Part shown: piece after piece, positions 8,080-17,692 of the stretch
Layout: each line of letters begins with the position of its first letter
Position numbering within the stretch: the first letter of the stretch is position 1
NCBI GenBank assembly: GCA_015711725.1
Contig: JACVIX010000021.1
Location: 1 to 34,385 of the forward strand
From: Candidatus Geothermincola primus
GTDB taxonomy: Bacteria > Actinomycetota > Geothermincolia > Geothermincolales > Geothermincolaceae
Length of the DNA: 34,385 nt
Direction: 5' to 3'
The notes under the pieces: model-generated
What the model was told of the DNA's origin: nothing
The model's input: only the letters and a program-made list of their open reading frames with translations
The model's database searches: none
Program-made: the position numbers and the translations under genes

Positions 8080-10611
8080 TCACTCATCGGCGGACCCACC
8101 GCTTAGTCTCACTCTTACATGTTTTAAATCTCCTGGCAATAACACCTTCAATCCCTGGGGTGCTTCAGGCTCAACCTCCAGACGCAACTCTCCATCAGCT
8201 AAACGTCCTTTTATATAAAAGCGCGTCTCATCATCGATTAACTCATACGAGGAGTTTCCCTCCTCGTCGGGATAGACCATCAAAGTCATGTTCTCGTAAC
8301 TTAACTGATCCACGCACTGAGCAACCTCAGCCAAGGGAAAAACGCTTCCTCCCCTGACATATACCGGGATAGTTTCTAAATCCGCTCTCCGCACAATCCA
8401 TTTCCCTCCTTGACATACCTCTTCGGTCCAGAAATCATACCAGCGCCCCGGTGGCAAATAGACCCTCCGCTCCTGGTTACGGGAGAGAATGGGTGCCACC
8501 AGTAAATTACGCCCGCACATGAATTGGTCCTCGATGTTCCAGACAGTAGGATCTTCCTGAAACTCTATCGCCAAGTGTCGAAGTAAAGGCAATCCCTTCT
8601 TAGCGGAGACGAACGATTCCGAATAAAGGTAAGGAATGAGCCGGTAGCGCAGTTCCAGATACCTTCTCACTACATCCTGGGTCTCCTCACTGAAGTTCCA
8701 GGGCTCTTTGTATTGGGGTGGATTGCCGTGATAACGGAGGTGGGACTGGAAGATAGAGAGCTGGGTCCATCTAATATAAAGCTCTTCGCTGGGCACTCCC
8801 ACGAACCCGCCGACGTCCTGGCTCCAGAAGGTAAAACCGGACAATCCAAGGTTAAGCCCTCCCCGTAGTGAACTGAGCAGGTTCTCGTAATTGGAGGAAT
8901 TATCTCCAGACCAATGGACCGGGTAGCGCTGGGCTCCGGCATAACCGCTGCGCGCCCAGATAATCCCTTGGCCTTTGCCTTTTACCTCCTCCACAGCCTC
9001 GAATGCCGCCTGCTGATAAAGCAAGGAAAAGAGATTGTGCATCTTCCTACCGTCACCACCCGCGAAGCGCATAGGCGGCTCGATACCCTCGCCAAAATCC
9101 GCCTTGATGGTTGAGGCTCCCATCTGGAGAAGACGCCTGATCTTCTCTTTATACCAAGCTACTCCTGTGGGGTTGGAGAAATCGATGGGATTCGCCTCAA
9201 ATTGCCAAAGGAAGACAAAGGGACCGCGGTTTTTCGCCAACGCTTTCCTTTTCTTAGCGTCCTTATACACCTCGGTTTCTCTGATCACATAGGGAATCTG
9301 CCACAGGCAGATTCTAAAACCCTGTTCAGCCGCTTCCTTGAACATCCTCTGGGGATCGGGGAATCTTTCCGCATTGAATTTCCAATCGCAGCGCCAATCT
9401 TCATCGAACCAACCGGTATCGATATGAATAACATCAGCGGGGAATCGCATTTCCCTCAGCCTGCGGGCCACTGCTATGACCTGATCCTGGGAGAAGTAGC
9501 TTATACGGGATATCCAAGTGCCCAAGGCCCATTTAGGCGGTATGGCGGATTTGCCAGTTAGGGCGGTATAGGTGTCCAGGATAGACTTAAAAGACGGGCC
9601 GTAAAAAAAGAAATAGTCGATGAGATCCCCCTCAACGGCAAAGATATTTTTGCAAGTTTCGCGACTTCCTACCCAAAAGGTGATGGGCCTACTTTCATTG
9701 ACAAAGACACCATAGCCTTGAGTGCTCATAAAGAAAGGAACGTACTTGTAAGCTCGACCGGAAGTATTGCCTAGTCCCTCGGTGTTCCATAAACCCACCG
9801 TTCCGCCCACTCGGTTAACCGGACCGTAGGACTCACCCAGCCCGTATACCGCCTCGCCTGGATACAAGACGAAAGATTCCACCCCATATTCCCGTCCGCT
9901 CTTCCTGTCACTTATGAATCCCAATGGCAATGAATCGAAGGGCGTGGGAAATTCGTTTTTAGTGTCGCCACCGGACTCGGTTATTAAATTTCCTTCGGAG
10001 TCAAAGACCTCTATCCGAAAGTCCTTCCTATAAATTATTAAACGAATGGAGTCGCTGGATAATTCGTAGCGATCCGGTTTCTCCTCCAGCCTAACCTCTA
10101 GGGATGCATCAGATATATCTTCATAGAGCATGGGAGTTGAATTAATGGGAACTGTGTCCCCTCTGGCTAATCTCAGCCGATAGGTATCCCCGCGCAGAAA
10201 ATCTAACTGGAGAGTCATGGGCTCGTAAGGTGTCTTTTCCGTTACCAGATACTCATGTCTGCTCATGGTTTTGAGGTTTACGATCTTGAAGACGTTGTAG
10301 CCGCGAGCGGAAAAAATGAAAGTGTTGCCTGTGCGTTCTCTCAACTCCACCTCAAGGACACAAGCCGCCTTCTTCCCCCGATACTTGTAAGGAAAACTAA
10401 AGGTGGTGGAGGGTGGTGTCCCATCAACGTCAAGCGGATGATCCGTATATCCAAAATAGACATTGGGCTCTAAGTCGCCCAGTTTTCCCCGAATGCGTGG
10501 ATATCTCAACCGTTGTTTTATAAATTTCAGCGCCGCCTTTTTCTGATCTATCCCTTGGCGCATAGTCCGCTCGGTGAGAATCCGTTCGTAATTTGTATCC
10601 TCATCAACCAC
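8080..10611 (-). CDS. Glycoside hydrolase family 31, alpha-xylosidase/alpha-glucosidase (YicI-like)
   Basis: 843 aa; GH31 nucleophile region 'TIKADFGEGIEPPMRF', acid/base region 'RYPVHWSGDNSSNYENL', 'PPKWALGTWISRISYFSQDQV', 'VIHIDTGWFDEDWRCDWKFN'. Confidence 0.93.
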   Translation of the reverse strand: MVDEDTNYERILTERTMRQGIDQKKAALKFIKQRLRYPRIRGKLGDLEPNVYFGYTDHPLDVDGTPPSTTFSFPYKYRGKKAACVLEVELRERTGNTFIFSARGYNVFKIVNLKTMSRHEYLVTEKTPYEPMTLQLDFLRGDTYRLRLARGDTVPINSTPMLYEDISDASLEVRLEEKPDRYELSSDSIRLIIYRKDFRIEVFDSEGNLITESGGDTKNEFPTPFDSLPLGFISDRKSGREYGVESFVLYPGEAVYGLGESYGPVNRVGGTVGLWNTEGLGNTSGRAYKYVPFFMSTQGYGVFVNESRPITFWVGSRETCKNIFAVEGDLIDYFFFYGPSFKSILDTYTALTGKSAIPPKWALGTWISRISYFSQDQVIAVARRLREMRFPADVIHIDTGWFDEDWRCDWKFNAERFPDPQRMFKEAAEQGFRICLWQIPYVIRETEVYKDAKKRKALAKNRGPFVFLWQFEANPIDFSNPTGVAWYKEKIRRLLQMGASTIKADFGEGIEPPMRFAGGDGRKMHNLFSLLYQQAAFEAVEEVKGKGQGIIWARSGYAGAQRYPVHWSGDNSSNYENLLSSLRGGLNLGLSGFTFWSQDVGGFVGVPSEELYIRWTQLSIFQSHLRYHGNPPQYKEPWNFSEETQDVVRRYLELRYRLIPYLYSESFVSAKKGLPLLRHLAIEFQEDPTVWNIEDQFMCGRNLLVAPILSRNQERRVYLPPGRWYDFWTEEVCQGGKWIVRRADLETIPVYVRGGSVFPLAEVAQCVDQLSYENMTLMVYPDEEGNSSYELIDDETRFYIKGRLADGELRLEVEPEAPQGLKVLLPGDLKHVRVRLSGGSADE

Positions 10612-10742
10612 TAGAAACCTCCTTTATCTTGCCAAAACTTATACACATTATATTCGAAAATATAATCTTACGGGCTAACCCAGGCCCACATTAAGAAAGA
10701 GAACGATACGCTAGCGCAAGTGTCTTCCATCGCCCACCCCTT

Positions 10743-10762
10743 CGAGGCAACATCATGCCTCG
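10743..10762. repeat. Perfect hairpin CGAGGCA-ACATCA-TGCCTCG
   Basis: 7-bp stem, 6-nt loop, read directly. Confidence 0.6.
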
Positions 10763-10994
10763 CAAGCGGATATTAACCTGTTGAGCGATTCTCGCCTTTT
10801 CTAGCCGGCGGTCATGAGCATGGCATAACGACTTTATCCATGTAGCACAAGCCCCGTTTTATGCGCTGTTGATGTATTTCTTGATGTATAATTCCGAAAG
10901 ATCGCTATTTTAAATAATTCAGCAGAATATCTCCTTTTAAGCAGCGGGCATGGAAATTTACTAAATCTTCGATTTCTCCCAACAGATGCTCTCC

Positions 10995-11030
10995 ATGTGA
11001 GAGGCAAAGCCATGCCTCTGTCCATCACAT
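10995..11030. repeat. Hairpin ATGTGA-GAGGCA-AAGCCA-TGCCTC-tgtcca-TCACAT
   Basis: Same GAGGCA/TGCCTC core stem as 10743-10762 plus an outer 6-bp arm. Confidence 0.6.
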
Positions 11031-11161
11031 TTCTGGTTTAGCTATAGAATTCATTCTGCCGCCATATGAACATCGCTATTTACAGGATAAAGGGCCCAGG
11101 GCGAGAAATATTTTTACGCCATTTTACAATCTAGAAAGACCAACGCCCGTCATATACTTTC

Positions 11162-11773
11162 TCAGGGCCTCTCCAGTCTCTTCAGCGCTTTTATAGCCAC
11201 ATTGGGGGAGAGGGATATGTGCGCCTGGCTCACGATCATGCCTCCTATCTGGTTCATAAGCGCCTCTTTGGGAGCTTTGAAAACCAGCCAAAGAACGAGA
11301 TTAGCGATGGTTACCACCACCAGGCTCAAGGTGCGGTTGGGCCAGGCTCTTTGTTCTTGCTCCTGCGCGGCTCGCTCCCGCAACAGCTCCTCGCTTTCAT
11401 GAAGTTTCTTACCCAGTTCCGCATCGCTCAACCCTTTCACGTTTTCGACTGGGCGGTAGTCCAGCAGAGGGAAGTAAAAAGTATTGAAAAACTTGGGGTG
11501 AGTCATCCCCTTAAAGCCACCCAATCCTCTCAAAGGTGAGATTGAAAGGCCCAGCAATCCTAACGTAACCAAAATAAAAACGGTCATCGCCAGCGCCTTG
11601 GCGTTCTTCTCAGAAATAAAGAAGTAAAATAAAAAGAGGGTCATGAGCACTAGGTAGAAAATGACTGATCCATTCAGCCAACTGGTGCATTTATTAGCCG
11701 ATTTCTTCAATGACTCCTGGATGAAGGAGAGCCTACTTCTAGGTTCATCCAGATCAATCGCTTCACCAGACAA
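11162..11773 (-). CDS. Hypothetical membrane protein (three predicted hydrophobic segments)
   Basis: Likely TTG start at 11773 behind AAAGGAGGTGG; hydrophobic segments 'GSVIFYLVLMTLFLFYFF', 'ALAMTVFILVTLGLLGLSI', 'TLSLVVVTIANLVLWLVF'. Confidence 0.65.
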   Translation of the reverse strand: MSGEAIDLDEPRSRLSFIQESLKKSANKCTSWLNGSVIFYLVLMTLFLFYFFISEKNAKALAMTVFILVTLGLLGLSISPLRGLGGFKGMTHPKFFNTFYFPLLDYRPVENVKGLSDAELGKKLHESEELLRERAAQEQEQRAWPNRTLSLVVVTIANLVLWLVFKAPKEALMNQIGGMIVSQAHISLSPNVAIKALKRLERP

Positions 11774-12033
11774 CCTTCCACCTCCTTTTTCGGTTGACCA
11801 CAGGGTTTTGCTGAATGCGTCAATCGCAGCCATTTATTTGGAAAAATTTTGTCATTAAACAAAACGATAGTCAAATATTTGTATTGGCTACGGGAGATGG
11901 ACATACTGAAAAACACCTTTTCATAGAAAGCGAAAGCCCTTGACGACCGCAATCATCTCAAATAGCCAGGTTATCTTTATCGGCGGACGTTTTTCGTAAG
12001 TTTCATCGAACGTGCCTAGGTTCAGAAACATAG

Positions 12034-12088
12034 TGGACACCCCCTATACTTGCTTTGTAGTAAAAGAAGCGAAGCAAGGAGGTGTCCA
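12034..12088. mobile_element. Possible insertion-sequence end relic forming a nested inverted repeat
   Basis: TGGACACC + CTTGCTT ... AAGCAAG + GGTGTCCA. The TGGACACCCCC-type end followed by GGAGGTGTCCAaATG is reminiscent of IS3-type element ends; no intact transposase follows. Confidence 0.4.
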
Positions 12089-12319
12089 AATGAAGGGTTC
12101 AGTTGGAACCACTACCAGTATCTATCACACCAGGCTACCACACAGGCGGTGACTGGAAAGGATGGGAAGGTGCTTGGATCTATCGAGGGAGGCCCGGGTG
12201 AGGATTTCATGGATTGGGCATTACAAATAAGAGGGAAATCTGGTAAACTTTCCCATTGACATTCCTTGAATATGGCGAAAAGAGGTTTAAAAAAAGCAGG
12301 CTGATCTTGGGAGGTTGAG

Positions 12320-13162
12320 ATGTTCATAGCCCATGTAAATAGAAAGGGCTTGAGCCTTCACCAGAAAATACCCTTTCCCCTGGACGTGATGGGATCCAGG
12401 CTTGAATACCTGATTATGAAATTGCTGGGAAAATTGACCGACGCCGAATGGCTTTATAGAAATGACATCACTAAGAACGCGGTCAACTGGTTGGCCAACC
12501 GAGTGGTGATTCCCCTCATTCACGGTGAGGTGGTCACTCCCGAGGAGATAGAACGCATCGTCCGTCGACTGGAAGAAGAAGGTCACACCATCGCCCTGGG
12601 GTTGTGTGAATGTCGTCACGGCGAGAAGAGGATGGAAGAAGGCCTTGAGGAAGGCCGCGATCCCAACTATACATGCGTGATGATCGGCGACTGGGGGAAG
12701 GGACATCTCTACAATTATCCCCACGACTACCGGCCGATAAGCGCGGATGAGCTACTGGAAATCACCCGCTTCTGGTTCGACCGAGGGCGCGTCATCAACG
12801 CCTGGGGCTGCAGCACCCTCCATGGTTTTTTCATCTCCTACTGTCATTGCCTCCCCCAATACTGCGTTCCCCTAAGGCATCAGCTCTTAAGAGGGAATGT
12901 GGTCTTTTATCCCGGCTACAACTATGCCCTAATCGATGAGGAGCTCTGCCAGGGACCGGAAGATTGCGAATTCAACTGTTCTCTCCACTGCCATTTCGGC
13001 GCTATTGCGGCGCATCAAGGCAAGGCGAAAGTGGATATCTCCCGTTGCCATGGTTGTGGGCAATGCTTTCTTCACTGTCCCACTGGGGCGGCTCGAGGGG
13101 TGCGCAAGGAGAACTACGAATTGATTTACTGCGCCAAAGACGTGGTCTACCCGGAGGGATAA
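12320..13162 (+). CDS. 4Fe-4S ferredoxin-domain protein with additional Cys/His-rich region
   Basis: RBS GGGAGG; 'CHGCGQCFLHCPTGAARG', 'CQGPEDCEFNCSLHCHFGAIA', 'LGLCECRHGEKRMEEGLEEGRDPNYTC'. Confidence 0.8.
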   Translation: MFIAHVNRKGLSLHQKIPFPLDVMGSRLEYLIMKLLGKLTDAEWLYRNDITKNAVNWLANRVVIPLIHGEVVTPEEIERIVRRLEEEGHTIALGLCECRHGEKRMEEGLEEGRDPNYTCVMIGDWGKGHLYNYPHDYRPISADELLEITRFWFDRGRVINAWGCSTLHGFFISYCHCLPQYCVPLRHQLLRGNVVFYPGYNYALIDEELCQGPEDCEFNCSLHCHFGAIAAHQGKAKVDISRCHGCGQCFLHCPTGAARGVRKENYELIYCAKDVVYPEG

Positions 13163-13392
13163 GAAAAGCAGAACGATAAAAAGCGCTACCTTGAACCCCA
13201 GATATTTCTTCGAAGCCTAAAGGTTAAGCACAAAATGGAACTTTCGCTCCATTGATGCTCCAACCTATATGAACAAAAGAAACTTCCCTTCTAGCCCGAA
13301 GAACAGTCATTTCACCTTAGGCTCGTCGCTCAGTTCAGCCAAATTCCCTTTAACTCAAATTCGCGCAAACAACCGCGCGCACCACATCTCCT

Positions 13393-14064
13393 CTAGCTCT
13401 CCAGAGGCTGCTCCCTTGCCATGCGCAAAGCTCTTTTCTCCAAGGATTCCGTGTACTTCTCCCACTCCGATTTCTCATCGCCGGCGGCGCGCCACAACTC
13501 GAAATGGCAGGTGGACGAACCCGCAGGAATGGTGCGCGTAAAACGCACCTGCCAGTCTCCTATCCCGCTCGCCTCTTTAAAAGCCTCCATCATTCCCTGA
13601 ACGAAATAGCGCTGTACCCTGCAGTCGAAGGCTCTATAATGGTCCTGATGGGGACACCAGGTGATATGAAAACTGACCAGATCATCGCTTTCGATAGTGG
13701 GCTCCTCCAAAGAGGCATAGACGACGCGATTTATCACGGTAGCGAAGAAGCTCATAAATTCCGCATCCGATAAGCCCTCAGGTCTTTTTACATTATGTAA
13801 TATTTGCTTGCCAACATCCCGCCCCACTTCTCTTAAAACCTTACCCACAAGCCTTTGTCCTTTTTCCCCGTATACGCGTTCGCATTCCTCAAGTATCCGG
13901 ATCACCGCCATGGCCTGCATGGTCCCCCACTGCCAAAGCGTGGCGGGGTCGAAATCGGTTTTTGCCAGCACCTCCTCTTTCAGTCTTTTCAGCCCCTTCT
14001 GGTAAGGTTGATTGAAGCGGAACTTCTTCCAGTTCTCCTCCGGGCGATGTTCCCAGTGCGCCAT
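13393..14064 (-). CDS. Putative L-2-amino-thiazoline-4-carboxylic acid hydrolase-like family protein
   Basis: 'FHITWCPHQDHYRAFDCRVQRYFVQGMMEAF' resembles this family; RBS AAGGAGGG. Family call from memory only. Confidence 0.45.
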   Translation of the reverse strand: MAHWEHRPEENWKKFRFNQPYQKGLKRLKEEVLAKTDFDPATLWQWGTMQAMAVIRILEECERVYGEKGQRLVGKVLREVGRDVGKQILHNVKRPEGLSDAEFMSFFATVINRVVYASLEEPTIESDDLVSFHITWCPHQDHYRAFDCRVQRYFVQGMMEAFKEASGIGDWQVRFTRTIPAGSSTCHFELWRAAGDEKSEWEKYTESLEKRALRMAREQPLES

Positions 14065-14322
14065 TTTTTCCCTCCTTGTTTATCTTTATGCTCCGGGCAA
14101 AAATATGGTACGCGCCCACCAAGTTTGTGAACCTATCTATAAAAACCTATACCCAAACCATCCCAACAAAGCGTATACTTCACCGCCGGCAACTAACCTC
14201 ACAATTTAAAACCAAACCGTCTTCAATCTATCACAGTTCATAAAAATCCTCTCTTACCAGCGCCAAGCGGCATTCCCCCGAAAAGAAAATTAACTCAACC
14301 CATGGCCTCAACCCAAATCTAT

Positions 14323-15255
14323 TTAACCGTTGAGTTCTTCGGGATAGGGGGAGAAGAAAGACTGGTCCAGAAGATGGCCCCGTCCCAATGTGGTTATCCA
14401 GGCCTTCACCATCCATCTAGGCTCCCACAGAGGCGCTTCCCCAACTCTGAAACGGTCCAACAGCTCATCGAAACAAAGCTTCTCCTCTTGGGGAATACTC
14501 CCAGCCATTCCTTCCCAAATCTCCCTCAACATGTCCACCAGGCCTCCCTCATGTGGGGGGCGGGAAAGGGCTTTCCACAATCCTTTTTCGTAATTTTCCA
14601 TCACTTCGCGAGGAGTGTAAACCTCCCGATTGGCAAGCTGCTCGTTGAGGTTGTCTATCTCGAACTGGTCATAAACGCTGAGCAATATCCGGTGTTTTTT
14701 ATGAAACCGAATAAGCTTCTCCACCTCTCCGCTCTCCTTCACCTCCCTGAAGTCAGCAAGAATGAAAAGCTTGGTCAGGAAATGCTCCCTCATCCTGTGA
14801 TTTTCTAGGCGAGATTCATCGGCTAGCGCCAGATGTGAAAATCTCTCCAGCACCCCCGCTCCGAAGAATCCTGCTCCTTCTCCCTTTAAGGTTTTCTTCT
14901 CCGCGTCCCCATATATCTTCGTGTCGGTGAGCCCACAAGAAGGGGAACGACTTTTAAGCACGAATCCGTCCACCTGGCGCAGGGAAGAAAGGAAACTCTC
15001 CACGAAGTTCTTCATGGGCGAGGTAAAGTCCTTTCCGGAAGGCCATTGGATTAACTTTCTAACCGTCTCCTGCTCCACCACGCAAATGGGGTCCCGAGGA
15101 ATCCCCAATCCAATCTCCACTTCCGGGCATACGGGCTGCACCTGGGCATAGCTTTTTAGTCTTTCTAGGAAGGGCGCCTCCACCATGGTTCCGTCATACC
15201 TGCAAGTGGAGAAACCAAAGCAAGCGCTCATCACTATTACGGGACGCGCATGCAT
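14323..15255 (-). CDS. DUF523 + DUF1722 domain protein (YbbK/YbgA-like)
   Basis: 'VIVMSACFGFSTCRYDGT', 'VCPEVEIGLGIPRDPICVV', 'VDGFVLKSRSPSCGLTDTKIYGD', then 'HKKHRILLSVYDQFEIDNLNEQLANREV'. Confidence 0.9.
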   Translation of the reverse strand: MHARPVIVMSACFGFSTCRYDGTMVEAPFLERLKSYAQVQPVCPEVEIGLGIPRDPICVVEQETVRKLIQWPSGKDFTSPMKNFVESFLSSLRQVDGFVLKSRSPSCGLTDTKIYGDAEKKTLKGEGAGFFGAGVLERFSHLALADESRLENHRMREHFLTKLFILADFREVKESGEVEKLIRFHKKHRILLSVYDQFEIDNLNEQLANREVYTPREVMENYEKGLWKALSRPPHEGGLVDMLREIWEGMAGSIPQEEKLCFDELLDRFRVGEAPLWEPRWMVKAWITTLGRGHLLDQSFFSPYPEELNG

Positions 15256-15486
15256 CGCTCTTTCGCCACAAACCTTTCCGAGGATGATGAAATTATACTG
15301 GTCGAATCAAGCATCCATCACGGCAGAAACGCCAAAGATGCTTTCTACATTCACAGTTCATATGCCTGGCTGATTCCAACAATTTTCGCATTGATAATTT
15401 TGAATCGCGCCTGTCTGGTTTCAACCGAGGAGCGCTGATAATTAATATAAATATCCGATATCGCGCCGCCTGTCACCTCATAATTA

Positions 15487-15660
15487 TAACAGGGGGGTTA
15501 AAGCGATGTGTCTGAAGAAGGCTCTCATGTCTTTCCCTGCTACTTCCCTAAAATTTACAAACCCGCAATTTATAACAGGGGTGGTTAAAAGCAATGCTTC
15601 CGCAGAAGGTCCTCATGTCTTTGCCCGCTATTCCCTAAAATTTACAAACCCGAAATTTAT
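15487..15660. repeat. Two imperfect tandem copies of an 86/87-bp unit
   Basis: 'taacagggg(g/t)ggttaaa...tcatgtctttNcc...cctaaaatttacaaacccgNaattta' twice (15487-15572, 15573-15659). Confidence 0.75.
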
Positions 15661-15764
15661 AACAGATCGGATTAGAGAAAGCGCTTATCCGTGTATGCCC
15701 TACTTGGCATTAAAGCAACCGCGTCGATCATTCGCTCACCTTAAAACCGCATAGAGCAGAAGAA

Positions 15765-15827
15765 ATGGTGGCCTTTTCTCACGCTTTTAAATCTCGCAGC
15801 TGTTAAAATTTCGGGAAAGGCCACCAT
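15765..15827. repeat. Long inverted repeat ATGGTGGCCTTT ... AAAGGCCACCAT
   Basis: 12-bp perfect arms separated by 39 nt; an inner TTTTAA/TTAAAA pair is also possible. Confidence 0.65.
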
Positions 15828-16132
15828 CGAATTGGCGCGACTTCTAACTTGAATTTTTAGAAAGCGTTTAGGGACCACTGCAGCTTGGGCCGGCGCGAGG
15901 TATCAACGTAAAACGAGTTTTATTCGTGCTAAAGGGTAATCTATAATAATCTATATTTTCGACTCATGAAGGTAGATGATCGTCGACCGCTTTTTTAGAT
16001 ATCGCCATTTAGCATGAACAGATATAAGATTAAAAATAATATTAAAGAATATGGGATGCTTGAGAGGCGAAGCCCTATTTATAAGCCATAGGAAAAGCCA
16101 ATGACTTAGCAGAGTAAGAGGTCGCATCGGGA

Positions 16133-16786
16133 ATGCCAAAACGTCTGGAATTGCTCAAGGTTCGCTATTACCAATGGTTGATGCGCCGGGCAGGCGTGGA
16201 TGTGGGGCCCCTGGTATGGATCTCCGCCCCGGCGGATGTAGCTCTATGCGGTCAATCCTCCTGTAAAATAGGAAACGGAACCTTCATCCCCACCTCTATT
16301 CAGATCAGAGGAAACGACCGGGGAAGGATCATCGTCGGCGAACGTTGCTGCATAGACACTTACGCTCGCCTCTTCGCGGCGAACGACGCTACCTTGCTCA
16401 TCGAGGATAACGTGGGCATCGGGCCCTTCAACATCATCAACGCCTTTGACGACTGCGTCATCGGGAAGAATACTATGTTCGGGCCCTATGTGAACATCAA
16501 CTGCGCCGACCACGGACTGGAACTAGGGGAGCCCATGCGTTATCAGAAAGGAACCTATGGCCCGGTGATCATCGGCGAAGACTGCTGGATAGCCTCCCAT
16601 GCGGTGATTCTCAAAGGCGTGACCGTGGGAAACGGAGCGGTGGTGGCGGCTGGAGCGGTGGTGACCAAAGATATCCCACCCTTCAGCATAGCCGCGGGAG
16701 TCCCCGCCCAGGTGATCGGCGATCGTAGGGAGTTGAAGAATCAATACATTCCCCTTTGGGAGGAATGCGAGAAGAATGAGGGGTAA
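16133..16786 (+). CDS. Hexapeptide-repeat acyltransferase (maltose/galactoside O-acetyltransferase-like)
   Basis: LbH pattern and 'VIIGEDCWIASHAVILKGVTVGNGAVVAAGAVVTKDIPPFSIAAGVPAQVIGDR'. Confidence 0.9.
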   Translation: MPKRLELLKVRYYQWLMRRAGVDVGPLVWISAPADVALCGQSSCKIGNGTFIPTSIQIRGNDRGRIIVGERCCIDTYARLFAANDATLLIEDNVGIGPFNIINAFDDCVIGKNTMFGPYVNINCADHGLELGEPMRYQKGTYGPVIIGEDCWIASHAVILKGVTVGNGAVVAAGAVVTKDIPPFSIAAGVPAQVIGDRRELKNQYIPLWEECEKNEG

Positions 16787-16787
16787 C

Positions 16788-17312
16788 ATGGGTAAATTAG
16801 CTAAATCTATTTGCATGGCGACAACGGTCTGTCTCTTACTAGCTGTGGCGGGCTGCGGCCATGGTGAAGGCCCAGCGGAGGTGGTGAGCGAGTATATAGA
16901 AGCGGTAAACCATCATGATTTGGCCGCGGTATATGAACTGCTGGTTAACGAGGATCGAGAGAACTATCCAGAGGAACTGATACTTCAGGGGTTCCATCTT
17001 GCAGAGCACCAAGAAGAAGCGAAAAACCAACTCGGTGCTATACAATTATTCGGTGATACCGCTTCTGTGGAGATTATCACCATCTACCACGAAGGAATAT
17101 CCGTGCAGAAAATTATCCTCCGCAAAGAGGAAGGCCGATGGAAGATATCACTCTCAAGAACCATAGCGGAGGCCCTAAAGCAAAAAGAAGCGCAAGCACA
17201 TTCGGAAGGACATGAAGAGAGCCACGAAAAGCAAGATGAGCATGAGAGCGAACCGGGACATGAAGAGAGCCTAGAAGAGGGCCACGAGCAAAGCCCCCAA
17301 CATGGTCATTAG
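16788..17312 (+). CDS. Lipoprotein with N-terminal NTF2/DUF4878-like region and His/Glu-rich C-terminal tail
   Basis: Lipobox 'LLLAVAGCGHG'; 'GPAEVVSEYIEAVNHHDLAAVYELL'; tail 'HSEGHEESHEKQDEHESEPGHEESLEEGHEQSPQHGH'. Start Met chosen to follow the acyltransferase stop. Confidence 0.75.
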   Translation: MGKLAKSICMATTVCLLLAVAGCGHGEGPAEVVSEYIEAVNHHDLAAVYELLVNEDRENYPEELILQGFHLAEHQEEAKNQLGAIQLFGDTASVEIITIYHEGISVQKIILRKEEGRWKISLSRTIAEALKQKEAQAHSEGHEESHEKQDEHESEPGHEESLEEGHEQSPQHGH

Positions 17313-17692
17313 AATTCTGCGAGTTCATATATACCCTGCCTAGTTTCAAAAACGGTGGCTCCTGTCGATAAACGCTGAAATTGTCACGAAAAACGTTCAG
17401 TGATAAACGGAGATATGCTAAGCGACTTAGGATGGCGCACCGTGAAAATCGCCGAGAAACAACGCCTGTCTCTTTATCTATCAGTATCTATCGGTGTCTC
17501 CCAATCCTCTTGGATAGATGCATTACCCCATAACGGAATCATTTGGAACCATAAATAATGGGGCGTCTCTTTTAATCTTCCACTTCGAGAATCAGTTACC
17601 CCCGCAGAAATCCTCGCGATTGTTTGAACCAGCGCACCCACTTCTATCCTCAAAATAAATAAAGTATAATATCGCCAATCGCTAGGAGAGGA

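Noticed and set aside
12050-12259. ORF 69 aa as a coding gene
   Set aside because: Begins inside the IS-end-like hairpin, has no recognisable domain and no RBS for its start; likely relic sequence.
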